Below, piece by piece: positions 33,908 to 44,920 of a stretch of 64,000 bases of DNA. The translations under genes were made by a program, and so were the position numbers. The stretch lies in the NCBI RefSeq assembly GCF_009905375.1, contig NC_133650.1, positions 144,840,476-144,904,475 of the forward strand. The letters run 5' to 3'. Source of the DNA: Apium graveolens. Taxonomy: Eukaryota; Streptophyta; Magnoliopsida; Apiales; Apiaceae. The first letter of the stretch is position 1, and every line of letters starts with the position of its first letter. The notes beneath the pieces are model-generated. The model ran no database searches. It worked only from the letters and a program-made list of their open reading frames with translations, and was not told the DNA's origin.

Positions 33908-36900
33908 CTACACATAGTAAACCTTCAGGTTTTGTGCATGCCAAGTTCTCGGGAATTCAAAACCATCCATAGTCTCTAGCTTGTAGGTTCCTCTACCTTG
34001 AACACTCTTGACTCTGTACGGCCCTTCCCAATTCGGGGCAAGCTTCCCTTTTTGTCCTACACCAGATTCTTCTATCTTCCTCAAGACTAGATCACCTTGT
34101 TTGAAAAACCTTTCTTTAACCCTTAGGTTGTAGTAGAATGAAGCCTTCTTCTGGTACTCTACTATCTTTGCATGTGCCCCATCTCGCACTTCGTCGATTA
34201 AGTCCAGAGCTAACCTTTGTCCTTCCTCATTTTCCTCAGCATTGAAAGCCTGAATCCTTGGAGAGGAATGTGATATCTCCACGGGAACTACTGCTTCTGC
34301 CCCATATGCCAACATGAAGGGAGTTGCTCCGGTCGTGACTCTACAGGTAGTTCTATAGGCCCATAATATGGGAAGTATCTCATCCACCCAATTATTTCTT
34401 GACTTCTCGATCCTCTTCTTTAGCCCATCCAGGATTATTCGATTTGCTACCTCAGCTTGCCCATTGGCTTATGGGTGAGCCACAGAGGTGAACCGTAACT
34501 CAATCTCATTTTCTTCACAGTACTTCTTGAATTCCTCGTTGTTGAATTATGTTCCATTGTCGGTGACTAGGATACGGGGAATTCCATATCGGCACATAAT
34601 ATTTTCCCACAAGAATTGTGCAACCTGCTTAGTTGTGATCTTGGCCAAGGGTTTGGCTTCAATCCACTTGGTGAAATAATCAATGGCTACTATCAGAAAC
34701 TTTCTTTGTGCCGTGGCCATGGGGAAAGGCCCCAAAATATCCATTCCCCATATAGGAAAGGGAAGGGGCGAGTTGATAGAGGTCAGCATCTCGGGGGCTT
34801 GTCTAACAACAGGTGCATGCTTCTGACAGCGATCACACTTCTTCACATATTCTTTGGCATCAGCCATCATTTCTGGCCAATAGAAGCCTAAACGGGTTAT
34901 CTTATGAGCCAAGGCCCTGCCCCCCAAGTATTGCCCACAAATACCTTCATGCACTTCTTCAAGAGCCAAGCGGGCCTCATCGGGCCTGAGACACCTTAAA
35001 TAAGGAACCACGAAAGATCTTTTATACAGAATCCCATCTATCAAAGAGTACCTTAGTGCCCGAACAGTTACCTTCCGTGCTTCAGTTGCATCACTTGGCA
35101 ACCAACCGGTTTGAATGTGAGCCTTAATGGGATCAATCCATGACGTCCCCAGGCCTATAGGAGCCACAAGCTTAACATCTATGCTTCGTGTCCTCAAAAC
35201 ACGGAAGTACACACTTCCTGAACTTTTTTCTATCTCGGATGAAACAAACTTTGATAATGCATCTACCTTAGCATTTTCCTCCCTTGGAATGTGCTCAACA
35301 TGGCATTCATTAAATTGGGTTATCACAGCTCTTACTAGGCGGACATACTTAGCCATTGTATCATCCCTTACCTCAAATTCTCCCTTTACCTGGGATATGA
35401 TCAGCTTCGAGTCTCCATGAACCCTTAAGTTTTTGACTCTAAGTGTTACAGCTAGGCCGAGACCAGCTATCAGAGCTTCATATTCTGCCTCATTATTTGT
35501 GGTTGGGAAGTCCAGCTTCATGGCATACTCAATCAAGAACCCGTCAGGGCTTTGCAAGACCAATCCTGCTCCACTGGAGTTTGTTTTTGATGCTCCATCA
35601 AAATAGAGAACCCAATATTCTTTCTCCTTATCATCCTTCTTTTTGTCCCCATTATCGACTCCCTTGTCTTGAGGTATGATATCTTCCTCCTGCCCCCCGA
35701 CTTCTTGGTTGGGTATGGTACATTCCACCACGAAGTCAACTAGTTCCTGGGCTTTTATTGCCGTACGTGGCTTATACTTGAGATCAAACTCTCCCAGCTC
35801 TATTACCCACTTAATCAATCTCCCACTTGCCTTGGGACTGTGAATGATATTTCTCAGGGGCTGATTTGTTAGCACCTCAATCTGATGATCCTGAAAATAA
35901 GGACGCAGCTTTCTCGAAGCCATTACCAAGGCTAAAGCGAATTTCTCAATAGTTGAATAATTCAACTCAGCACCATGCAGAATTTTGCTGACATGGTATA
36001 CGGTTTCAGGACTTTCAGTTCCTCCTTAACCAACACCGCGCTCAAGGCACTTTCTGAAACAGCCAAGTACAAGAATAAAACTTCACTCAGAACTGGCTTG
36101 GTCAACAACGGGGCCTGGGCCATATACTTCTTTAACTCTTCAAATGCCTTCTGGTTTTCCTCATTCCATACAAAGTCCTTGATGTTATTTAGTGACTTGA
36201 AGAATGATAAACACTTGTCTCCTGACTTGGAGATGAATCGTCCTAGCGCAACAACCCTTCTTGTGAGCTTCTGAACATCCTTGATGGTTTTTGGTGGTTC
36301 CATGTCTAGGATTGCCTTTATTTTGTCGGGGTTAGCCTCTATCCCTCTCTTGGAGACCATCAATCCCAAAAAATTTCCAGATCCTACTCCGAAAGCACAT
36401 TTTATAGGATTTAACATCATCTTGTGGTACCTCAGGACCTCAAAAGCTTCCCTCAAATCGGTTATATGATCAGTCTTTCCTAGAATCTTGACTAACATGT
36501 CATCAACATAGACTTCCATAGTCTTACCAATAAGATCCTTAAAAATTTTATTTACCAGCCTTTGATAGGTGGCTCCTGCATTCTTAAGGCCAAATGCCAT
36601 AACAAGATAATAATAAACACCAAAGTCAGTGACGAATGATACCTTTGGAATGTCATCTTTATGCATCTTGATCTGATTGTATCCGCTAAATCCATCCATG
36701 AAACTCAGCATCTCATGCCCAGCAGTGGCATCAATCAAAGTATCAATCCTTGACAACGGAAAACAATCTTTAGGGCATGCATCATTCAGATCAGTAAAGT
36801 CTATACACATCCTCCACTTTCCATTAGCCTTCTTCACCATTACAGGGTTTGCTAACCATTCCGGAAATTGAATCTCCTCAATGAAACCAGCCTCTAAGAG

Positions 36901-37287
36901 CTTCTCTACTTTCTGCTTTATAGCTTCTTGTCTTTCTGGGGCAAAGTTTCTTTTCTTTTGTTTCACTATCTTCCTACTTGGATCCATGTTTAACTTGTGA
37001 GTAATCAACTCCGGGTCTATGCCTGGCATATCAGCTGCTGACCATGCGAACACATCACTATTTTCTTGCAAAAATTTCACCAACTTCCCTCTAAGGGGCT
37101 CCTCTAATGTGGCTCCAATGAAAGTCATCCTCTCAGGATTCTTGGGGTCTAAAGGAATCGAAACCAAGTCTTCTGCTGGCTTTCCTCTCTTCTCATCATT
37201 TTCTCGGACATCCATATCTTCAATAGGTAGAACCTGCCCCCCGACTCCATCTGCCCTCAAAGAGGCCACATAACAGCTTCTAGCCAT
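33908..37287 (-). pseudogene. pol: Element 3 pol: RT, RNase H, second RNase H, integrase
   Basis: Minus-strand ORFs 35962-37287, 34547-35965 and 33908-34387 cover pol. RT shows WRMCIDFTDLNDACPKD, FMDGFSGYNQIKM, MAFGLKNAGATYQRL and the active site EVYVDDMLVK. A frameshift near 35965 separates RT-RNase H, which continues with YSTIEKFALALVMASRKLR. Next comes an archaeal-type RNase H, LYFDGASKTNSSGAGLVL, NNEAEYEALIAGL and HGDSKLIISQVKG. Integrase has the CDRCQKH zinc-finger end, MDILGPFP, AIDYFTKWIE and VTDNGT, then two Gln codons changed to TAA (near 34548 and 34470), with the catalytic Glu in GQAEVANR still present. The C-terminus has LRVKERFFKQGDLVLR and APNWEGPYRV, without a chromodomain. Confidence 0.93.
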
Positions 37288-37289
37288 TT

Positions 37290-39340
37290 TTAATCTCCTC
37301 TCTCCTCTCCAATCCCATTCCAGGTGGGAAACTTCATAACTGAATGGTAGGAAGAGGGGACTGCCTTGAAGGCATGTATCCCTGTTCTCCCCATGATAGC
37401 ATTATAAGTTGAACTAGCCTTTACCACCACGAAATCCAACATCTGCGTTGCTTGCCTTGGTTCCGTACCTATGGTGGTTGTCAATCTGATTATCCCTTCC
37501 ACAGGACATTCTACTCCAGCAAATCCATATATCGGCATATCGGTTGGTGTCAACTGGGAGTCGTTATACCCCATCCTTAGAAAGGCGTCGTGGAGCAAGA
37601 TATCCACAGAAGCACCATTATCCACAAGGACCCTCTTAACCGGGCTATTTCCTATTACTGGTGTTATGACCATCGGGTCGTCATGAGGAAACTTCACACC
37701 CTCTAGGTCAGAATCATCAAAAGCCCATGTTACTTCTGTCCTGGCCCTCTTCGGGGCTTCTCCAACAATATGCATAACCTCTCTAGTATATGTCTTTCTG
37801 GAATTTTTGGACAATCCAGCAGCAGTTGGACCTCCAAAGATCGTGTTTATCACAGGCCCTCGAGGTCGCGACCCTCCAAAAATTGCATTTATAACCGGGC
37901 CTCTAGGCTGGGGGTTTCGCCCCTGATCGTCTTGGTCCCTCCTACGATCCTCAGAGTTCTTCCTTCCATTATTATTCCTGTCCCCTCCTTCTCCAGTATA
38001 TTTGTTCAATCTTCCTTTTCGAATGAGGAACTCAATTTCATCTTTCAGCTGCCTACACTCATCGGTGTCGTGACCAATATCTTTGTGAAATCTGCAATAT
38101 TTGCTTTTGTCTAGCTTGGTAGGATTAGCCTTCAGGGGCTTAGGCCAACGAATATCTCGATCTTTCTCGATTTCTATCAAGATCTGGCTTCTAGGAGTAT
38201 TCAGCTTAGCGTATTCCCTGCCCTCTCCTGAAGCTGCAACATGCTTTCAGGGGGCGTTTGGCCAAGGACATCTTAAAAAACTCATCCCTTGTTCCTTGTT
38301 GCGGTGCTATCATGGCTACCTTATCATCAAGGTCTGGGACTTTTAAAGCCTCCTTTGTGAAACGATTCAGGTAATCTCTCAAGGATTCCTTTGCCCCCTG
38401 CACAATGCTCATAAGAGATGCAGAACTTTTCTCATAAACTCTTCCACTGATGAATTGCTTAATAAAAGCCTGGCTTAATTCTCTGAATGACCCAATAGAG
38501 TTTGGGGGCAAGCGACTGTACCATCTTTGAGCCATACCCGACAGGGTTTGAGGGAAGGCCCGACACTTTATAGCATCATTCACGGGTTGCAACAGCAGTG
38601 CATTAGAGAATGTCCTAACATGATTAGCGGGATCTCCCGTGCCATCATAGGCTTTGATGGTTGGCATCTTAAACTTCCTTGAGATATGGACATTCATTAT
38701 CTCTTCAGTGAAGGGCGGAGTAGGATCATCAGGATCTCCAAGGGGAAAAAGATTGCTTGGATCAGTTCTTGGGACAACAACCCTTTTCCGTACCGGACCA
38801 TCCAGGTCTATGACAGGAGGAGGATTTCTCCCCCTAGGAGGTATCTGGGGTCTGGTGGCCTGATGCGCCTCCAAGTCGCGCCTCAGCTTTTGGATCTCAG
38901 CCTCATGAGCCCTTATCCTTTCCTGCACTTCTTGGGGATTCGTCCCTTGGGTGCTTTGAGGGCGTTATCTTCCATCGGCCATCGGCTCTTTTCCAGGACG
39001 CCTCCTTCTTGGGGCCACTTCATCATCCGAAGATTCAGAGTCTCTCTCAGTATAAGGACCAAAAAATTCCCGATCCTCGGGGATAGGAGCCAAACCTCGT
39101 ATATAGGGGGGCGATTGCCCTCGTGCTTCACTTCGCTCAGCATGTCTACTTCCTCCAACCTTGAATAGTCGGGGGAGTCATCCCTTGTGGCTGAGGTTGA
39201 GTTGCCCCTATCTGGGCTTCCCCTTGAGTAGATGCATAAGTTGAGTGGGGAGGAATCTCCACAGTTGACGAAATCACCTGGGTTGTCCCTGATGGTGTTC
39301 CTTCCTCCAGAGCTCTAATTGTTCTCCATGTTCTCGTCAT
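37290..39340 (-). pseudogene. gag: Element 3 gag and protease
   Basis: The start is probably the ATG at 39338-39340 (MTRTWRTIRALEEGTP). Frames change near 39150, 38920 and 38200, so at least three shifts break it. The capsid part reads MPTIKAYDGTGDPANHV, RAFPQTLSGMAQRWYSRLPP, FIKQFISGR and SLRDYLNRFTKEALKV. Downstream is the single unusual zinc motif YCRFHKDIGHDTDECRQLKD and an Arg/Asn-rich stretch. Protease has RVLVDNGASVDILLHDAFL and YNAIMGRTGIHAFKAVPS. All are standard for Tat-lineage gag. Confidence 0.9.
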
Positions 39341-39366
39341 GGTTGTTGTTGTGCCTTCCCATAGAC

Positions 39367-39373
39367 GGCGCCA
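39367..39373 (-). other. Primer binding site, element 3
   Basis: The minus strand reads TGGCGCC(GTCTATGGG), two bases inside the 5' LTR. TGGCGCC complements a tRNA ending GGCGCCA (for example plant tRNA-Asp); the exact tRNA is uncertain. Confidence 0.75.
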
Positions 39374-39375
39374 AA

Positions 39376-39957
39376 TATTATGGATTAAAAACTAATATAT
39401 ATAATTGTTGTATTTAGTTCTAAGGAACGTGAGCTTCAAGGCTCGATTTGATTGCTCCTGTGTTTCGTGACTCAATCTGCCTTAACAAGATGCCTACGTA
39501 CCTTGCTAATTGCCAAGGATCAAGTCAAAAACTGTAGTTATGATTTGTGGGGTGAGGCCCCTTATATAGATGTGGGAGTCCTTGAATTGGACTTGGTATA
39601 GGAGACTTGGTGGTCAAGTCTCTGAATTAGGATAGACCTATGAGTCCTAGGAAGTAGGAAGCTGATTCCTTATCCCATGAGGTTCCTTGGAGGCCAATCT
39701 ACAAGGATTTATATCCCCATTAGGACTTATCTTGATAGCTATTTTTCTCCCTTATTTATTAATTACGAAATTTATAAATAATCAGGGCTTTGGGCCTTCT
39801 TTGTTCCATCAGGCCTGATCTGGTCCATCAGGCCTGATCAACGTGTTAACCTTTCTGGTCTGAATATCATACATCTTCTTATTGGGCCTAACAGCCCACA
39901 CCTTGTACAATTAATGCAATATTTAATTATACAATCAAGATTTATTTATCCCTATCA
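39376..39957 (-). repeat. Element 3 5' LTR (582 bp)
   Basis: Same length as 29490-30071. The outer plus-strand end begins TATTATGG instead of TGTTATGG, a G-to-A change in the terminal dinucleotide, and ends ATCCCTATCA followed by ACGTT. On the minus strand TATATAAG at 39560-39567 is the likely promoter TATA box of the element. Confidence 0.95.
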
Positions 39958-41540
39958 ACGTTGGACTAAAGATAATCTATCGATCATTCGACAAGCTCAG
40001 CAAGGTTCCAAGCGAAGGACCTGGGTGTTGAAGTCGAATCCAGGATAGTCTAATAGTAAGGCGATAAAGCCGAGCGTCCAAGTCAGTCCAAGGCTAATCA
40101 GAGATAGTTGTAAGCTCTGCAAGGCAAGTACCCCTGACCATACTCTTATGGTTCAGTATATATGAATGAAATGTTATTTTATTTTCAAACAGGAATGGGA
40201 ACGTTTAAGTTACGTATAACCTGTATTTGAAAATGTTGTTTAAAATATATTTTGGGGAGAAGTAACTTCTAAAAGTACCTATCTCTAAAATGTGATTAAA
40301 AATGGAAAGAGATTTTGAATAGTGTGCTGTGACAGAATGGTTTTTACGAGAGATAGGCAAAAATGTGATTTGAAACTGGATAAAATGAATCAGATATTGG
40401 ATAATGTTGCGAAGTGGCTAATTCAGTTGTGCACCCTATCTTTACCGATTAGTCCAACATAGTTAATCAGAGACCTAGCTAGTCTCCGCGGATCCGGATA
40501 ATTTGTATGAAAGCCCGATCAGCTTTCCTAGATAATTTATATGATAACCCGACCAACTATCCTAGATAACTTGTGTGGAGGCCTGATCAGCCATCCTTAG
40601 TTAACATCCAATACATATCTGATAGCGGTTTGTGGTTCCAGTAACGGAACAAATGGTTTTGTGGTCCCCGTAACGGGATAGATGGTTTTATGGTTCCTGT
40701 AATGGAACAGTGGTTTTGGAAATGAAAATAGCATGCTAAAATTGGACTCTGGTATTTATACACAACAAACAATTGATGATATTGTTTTACAGAGCATGCT
40801 TGTTGAGCAAGATTGAAGCTGTATGTATAACTCAACAATACTGGTTTGGATAATTCAACATAGGACAAGGACTTTGAAATAATCTATGTTCCACTAGGAT
40901 CAGTACATATTGTTTATTGGGTATATGCACAAAAGGCTTTGTTAGCTGCAGTGAAGAAGACGTCAACAATGATCCGTATGAAATTCATTAATATGTTCAG
41001 GCATCGAAGGAATAAAGTTGGAGTCATTCGAAGCAGTTATCATAATCAGTGTGAAGACCTCAAGGATTCCTAGTGTAGTTGGTTATATTTTGGTAGAAGT
41101 CTTAACAGTGGTTTATATGGGTATAATACGAAGGCCTAAGAGCGGAACTAGTCGTTTGTGAACCAGACCCGTGCACTAGACGTCAGTGATCCGTGAAAGG
41201 AAATGGAATATTATTTCTAGGAACACTGTTAAGTGGTTTTGTACTCAGGGAGTCTGAAAATATATTAAGGTACGAAAACCTGGAGATCAGAAGGCCTGCA
41301 GATACGGAGGAGTATAGCCCGGGGACTTACATGATTTATTTTTTAATCATTGACTGATGGGGCATTAAATGAATAAATGAAATTTAACTCATTTATTTAT
41401 TTAATTTTATATCACAATTGATTTTAAAATAAATAAATTAATAATTGATCTTTTATTAAATGAATTCCAAATTATTTATTTATTTAATTTAATACCAATA
41501 TTTAATTTTTGATAAAATAAATTAATATTTGATTTTTAAT

Positions 41541-41579
41541 CAAATAAATAAATAAAATCAAATTTTATTTATTTATTTG
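41541..41579. repeat. Perfect 18 bp inverted repeat with 3 bp loop
   Basis: CAAATAAATAAATAAAAT at 41541-41558, loop CAA, then its exact reverse complement at 41562-41579. AT-only arms apart from the end C/G; simple-sequence slippage could generate it. Confidence 0.85.
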
Positions 41580-42237
41580 TTTTTCAAATATCAAATGTGT
41601 TATTTATTTTTGGCTCGAGTTCAGGATTTGCATGCATGAAGTATCTGGGTATTTATTTGTTTTGGCAAGAGAAATGTGGGTATACAGCTCGGGAATCACA
41701 AGGCATTTGGTTCATCTGTTGTGCAAGTCGCAAGTAAGATGAAGTAAATAAAAGAACTCAGTTAACAAATCAAGCAGAAATTGACAGCTTGAATGTTTCA
41801 GTTGATTTCAAACAGTGCCACGGGGACCGCGTGCAAACAGTGTACAGAACAAAGAAATGCATGTAGTACATGTATAGTTGTCAAGAAATTGAATTAGTAG
41901 ACATAAAATGCAACGCAATTATTGTGTATAAAATGCTAGCACATGGCGGGACCTGCATACTCATTTTGATCAAAAAAAATAATCTAGTACAATTTAACTC
42001 TAGAAGCTGTGGTTCTTTATCTGGCTCAATCCACACGCGCGTAATGAGCACGCACTTTCATCCATGTTTTCTTCTCCGTGCATGGACAACACGCGTCTCC
42101 TTCTGTCTTGGTTCCTTTCGTATGTACGACAATCAACTATCCCCATTTGTGCTGTTGTTTTCATCCAAGTAGAAAACAAAGGCATGCATAATTGTTTATT
42201 TGATTCATAGAAATGCTACTCATTTACTCCCTCTTGA

Positions 42238-42400
42238 TCGCCATAGAAGAGTACTCACAGTGAGTCGCCACAGAGCCTCTTCCTACACTGGTCGCCATAG
42301 GATATTTGCAGAAATTATTTTAAGGGAAAGACGGCCACTGTTGTCGCCAGAGAGTCAAAAATACTCCAAAGCAATTGTGCACTACAGGGAGTAGTCGCCA
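42238..42400. repeat. Phased TCGCCA motifs near LTR end
   Basis: TCGCCA occurs at 42238, 42265, 42292, 42344 and 42395, spaced 27, 27, 52 and 51 bases, close to multiples of 26. Related GTAGCCAC and GCAGCCAC follow near 42441 and 42484. Confidence 0.6.
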
Positions 42401-42638
42401 TACAAAGATATATTTTTTTAAGGCTACTATTACTTTGCTGGTAGCCACACAACATTCTATATACTAAATGCTAGGACTAAAGGCAGCCACATACACTCTT
42501 CTATCTCCTCAACAATCTACCACAATATATAATCAAATTTATTTCGTTTTCGAGGTTTAATTTCCACGGTAATTAATTTATGAAAAACAAAGAACATACA
42601 TTCAGCCCCCTTTGTATGTACCTTTTGGACCTAACAAT

Positions 42639-42650
42639 TGGTATCAGAGC
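42639..42650 (+). other. Primer binding site of the plus-strand Copia element
   Basis: TGGTATCAGAGC after LTR end CTAACA and AT. Only 62 bp of interior follow before the A2 LTR starts at 42713; the rest of the element lies beyond the window. Confidence 0.85.
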
Positions 42651-42712
42651 CTACTGATCGATATAAAGATCAGATCCATAAGATTAGTACGTTCTGTATT
42701 GGTTTTGGTTAT

Positions 42713-44920
42713 TGTAACACCCCCAAATCCGGGGTCGGGGATCCGGGTTGTCACGAGTTCCATTTCCCTTAATAACACTTAATCTTAATAAACAACCAAC
42801 TACTGCGTATTGTGACCCCACAATATACACACACCCACCACAAGTTATAGTCTCAGAGATGAATACCAAAAATAACACAAGTCATTTTATTCCATAATTA
42901 TAAGTCATTACACCTCAAAAGGGTTTCTAAATAAATTTACATATTCTTTGCCATTATTACAATTCATAATATACATAAGTCTGGCACATCAACAGTTGAA
43001 AGCCTAGCCTATTGGTAGTTCCTACCTCGACTACATCGGCATCAACGCCTACAGGAAACTGCGGAACGTTTCCTATCCGCTCGCGAATTGGGAGCTTGGT
43101 CCTGTTCATCTTGTCTATCTGTTGTTGTGTGATGAAAGAAGAAAGCAAGGGTGAGCAACAAGCCCACCGAAATAATATGTATAATAATTAACAATATATG
43201 AGCATCTTCATAGTACTCATGAAAGTCTTGGTCAAGCAGAAATGAACCAAGTTTGATATCTTAATGCGACGAAATCGCAAAATATTCAGTATATATATAT
43301 ACACATATACTTTTCAAAATATTTGAAATCCTCTGACATGTATAATACATACAGAGTTCCAATTTATAACTGTATAAAGATATCGTTGCAAGGTGATCTC
43401 ATATATCTAATCTTGTCTCAACGTTTTTCTAAAAATCTTTGTCATGCATTAGATAATCATTTACTAGATATAAGTTGAAAAGATGAAGTTACAAGATACT
43501 CCAATATACTTGTATATTTTTCGAATACTGCTTGAACTAACACCGTTCAAGGTATAAATAGTTCATCCCATAGATGAAGTTACAAGAAAAAACTTGTATA
43601 GAGTCAATCTCTGAAATATCATCAAAATGAAATGAAGTTATGAGATACTTCATTTGATGAAAACATCATTTTAAAAACTCGACCCTGCCAACACTCAACA
43701 ATCGTCCAACCGTAGCCTTTCTATTGAAGTGCTCTGGGTAGTGTTGCAGAAATATCCAACTGTATGATGAACTCATTACGGGAGTTTTCCGTGCCAGGAA
43801 GACCACTCACGATGATCAGTCGCAGTAGTGCAACCCCACCATTTTCTACATGTAGAGGATAATAGTCGGATTTACTTGTCAACCGAACACTGGACTCCTA
43901 AGGAATGGACCATCTTAGCGAAACTTCCGGGCCATTTGGACCAATATAATAAGGCTGGGCCGGCGCCACTCGACCAGTTATGCCACTCCTAGTTCAAAAG
44001 AAATCCATGACTCTGAAACGTAAAGCTCGTCCCCCTTCCCCCAAGTAGAAACTTGTTGATACGGCTCCACCAAGAAGTTGTATCTAGTTGGAAAGGACAA
44101 CTCACCGATATTTCCCAGGCAATGCCTATTAATGGATTACCATATTTCAAGAATTTTACTTCCCGAGTGTTGTGTAAGTAATCAAAAACTCTTTTATCAA
44201 AACAACAACCTTGTTGCGAAGATAAAAATACATCACGGAGCCGGATCGCTCATATTTTTGAGCGAGTATTTGAATCCCCTTCGAAAGGAAGATCTTAAAT
44301 TTGAAAACGAGTTTTGGGATCTGCTATAACCTTCCAAAAATAGTTTTGATAAAGTTTGAAAATAATCTCTGGAAATATTTAAAGTAAGAATGATTGATTG
44401 TATTAATTATTTTCCGAATACTTGGCAAATATCGAAACATTATTCTTTAATAAAAATAAAGAATATTATTTAATAAAATAAGCGGAGTGATAAGTCCTCG
44501 AATGAATAATCAAAATAATATTCATTTATAATATAAAACTATCGAATACACATTATTCGTTTAATAGTTTTGAAAAGTATATATATATATATATATAATA
44601 TACTCGGGAATATCGCCTCCCGGTTTAGGAAAATGTTCAACTCTGGGTCCCCTATACTAAGGGTATACGCAAGTACTGCTTATCTCTAGCATATGTATTA
44701 TTCAGTTTATAAACAATTGAATCGATAACAAGATATCAAGATTACGAAACAGGCATGCATATATATACATATCAAATCAACATGCTCCAATATATCGCAA
44801 GAATTTGCTAATAATAATCATGCACTTATCACAAGATAATGCATATATATATACATCACAACAACAGTTATACGGGAAGAAAACTTGCCTTAGTTTTTCG
44901 GGATAGACTTAAGCTTAGAT
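42713..44920 (-). repeat. A2: LTR of the element 1 family, split by element B
   Basis: Starts TGTAACACCCCCAAATCCGG like element 1 and stays alignable through the micro-ORF region, the AT-rich block with one GAGTGATAAGTCCTCG unit, and the final ACTTGCCTTAGT. No primer site lies on its left, so this is either the outer 3' LTR of a minus-strand element or a solo LTR. It is interrupted at 44921 by B, and the remainder lies right of the window. Target duplication candidate on the left is GTTAT. Confidence 0.85.
42957..43109 (-). CDS. LTR micro-ORF of A2, 50 codons
   Basis: ATG at 43107-43109 opens 50 codons beginning MNRTKLPIRERIGNVPQFPV. The first 24 codons align with the element 1 micro-ORF without gaps (R3, R9, R11, V/I12, G13, P16, L/F18, P19, V22, A24), although the surrounding LTR has diverged. 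It then runs further because the stop has moved. The upstream tract TTTCATCACACAACAACAG is acceptor-like, as in element 1, and GGTGAGC-N5-GCCCACC forms a stem before it. Confidence 0.42.
   Translation of the reverse strand: MNRTKLPIRERIGNVPQFPVGVDADVVEVGTTNRLGFQLLMCQTYVYYEL

Larger units (their letters stand above)
29490..39957 (-). mobile_element. Element 3: complete Tat/Retand-like Ty3/Gypsy element (10,468 bp)
   Basis: Two 582 bp LTRs flank minus-strand gag, protease, RT, RNase H, a second archaeal-type RNase H and integrase. Between integrase and the 3' LTR lies a 3.8 kb region with tandem repeats, palindromes and a plus-strand gene with introns. A second RNase H and an antisense ORF are hallmarks of the Tat lineage. 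The LTRs differ at about 22 of 582 positions by hand count (near 3.8%). Primer site TGGCGCC is unlike the iMet sites of the other elements. It interrupts block X. Confidence 0.94.
27541..41331 (+). mobile_element. Block X: LTR-like sequence, plus strand, split by element 3
   Basis: The segments 27541-29489 and 39963-41331 (about 3.3 kb together) align with the reverse complement of the B LTR (44921-48090). Matches include the start TGTATAACGACTCG, an AT-rich block, the motif around 28850-28900 with the PPT-like spacing of the B LTR, and the ATAGCATGCTAAAATT block at 40728. Similarity fades after about 40810. It ends CCCGGGGACTTACA at 41331. TGAT lies on both sides (27537-27540, 41332-41335). 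No primer site or coding region follows, so it is probably a solo LTR or a truncated element of a family related to B, in the opposite orientation. Short ORFs inside (28496-28829) are LTR noise. Confidence 0.6.
41355..42636 (+). repeat. Probable Copia-type 5' LTR (5' boundary tentative)
   Basis: The end CCTTTTGGACCTAACA followed two bases later by a perfect iMet primer site fixes the 3' edge at 42636. The start is less sure: TGATGGGGCATT at 41355 is my preferred one because it gives partly inverted ends; TGTTAGCTGC at 40934 is an alternative. The block is extremely AT-rich at first (41380-41600, with an 18 bp inverted repeat) and has TATAAAATG at about 41926. The lineage is a guess from the primer-site spacing. 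The 23 bp from 41332 to 41354 belong to neither this LTR nor X with confidence. Confidence 0.55.

Noticed and set aside
42640..42660. CTGAT at 42654 and 41354 as the right target duplication for block X
   Set aside because: Neither is preceded by a CA-ending LTR terminus; the TTACA end at 41331 with TGAT fits better.
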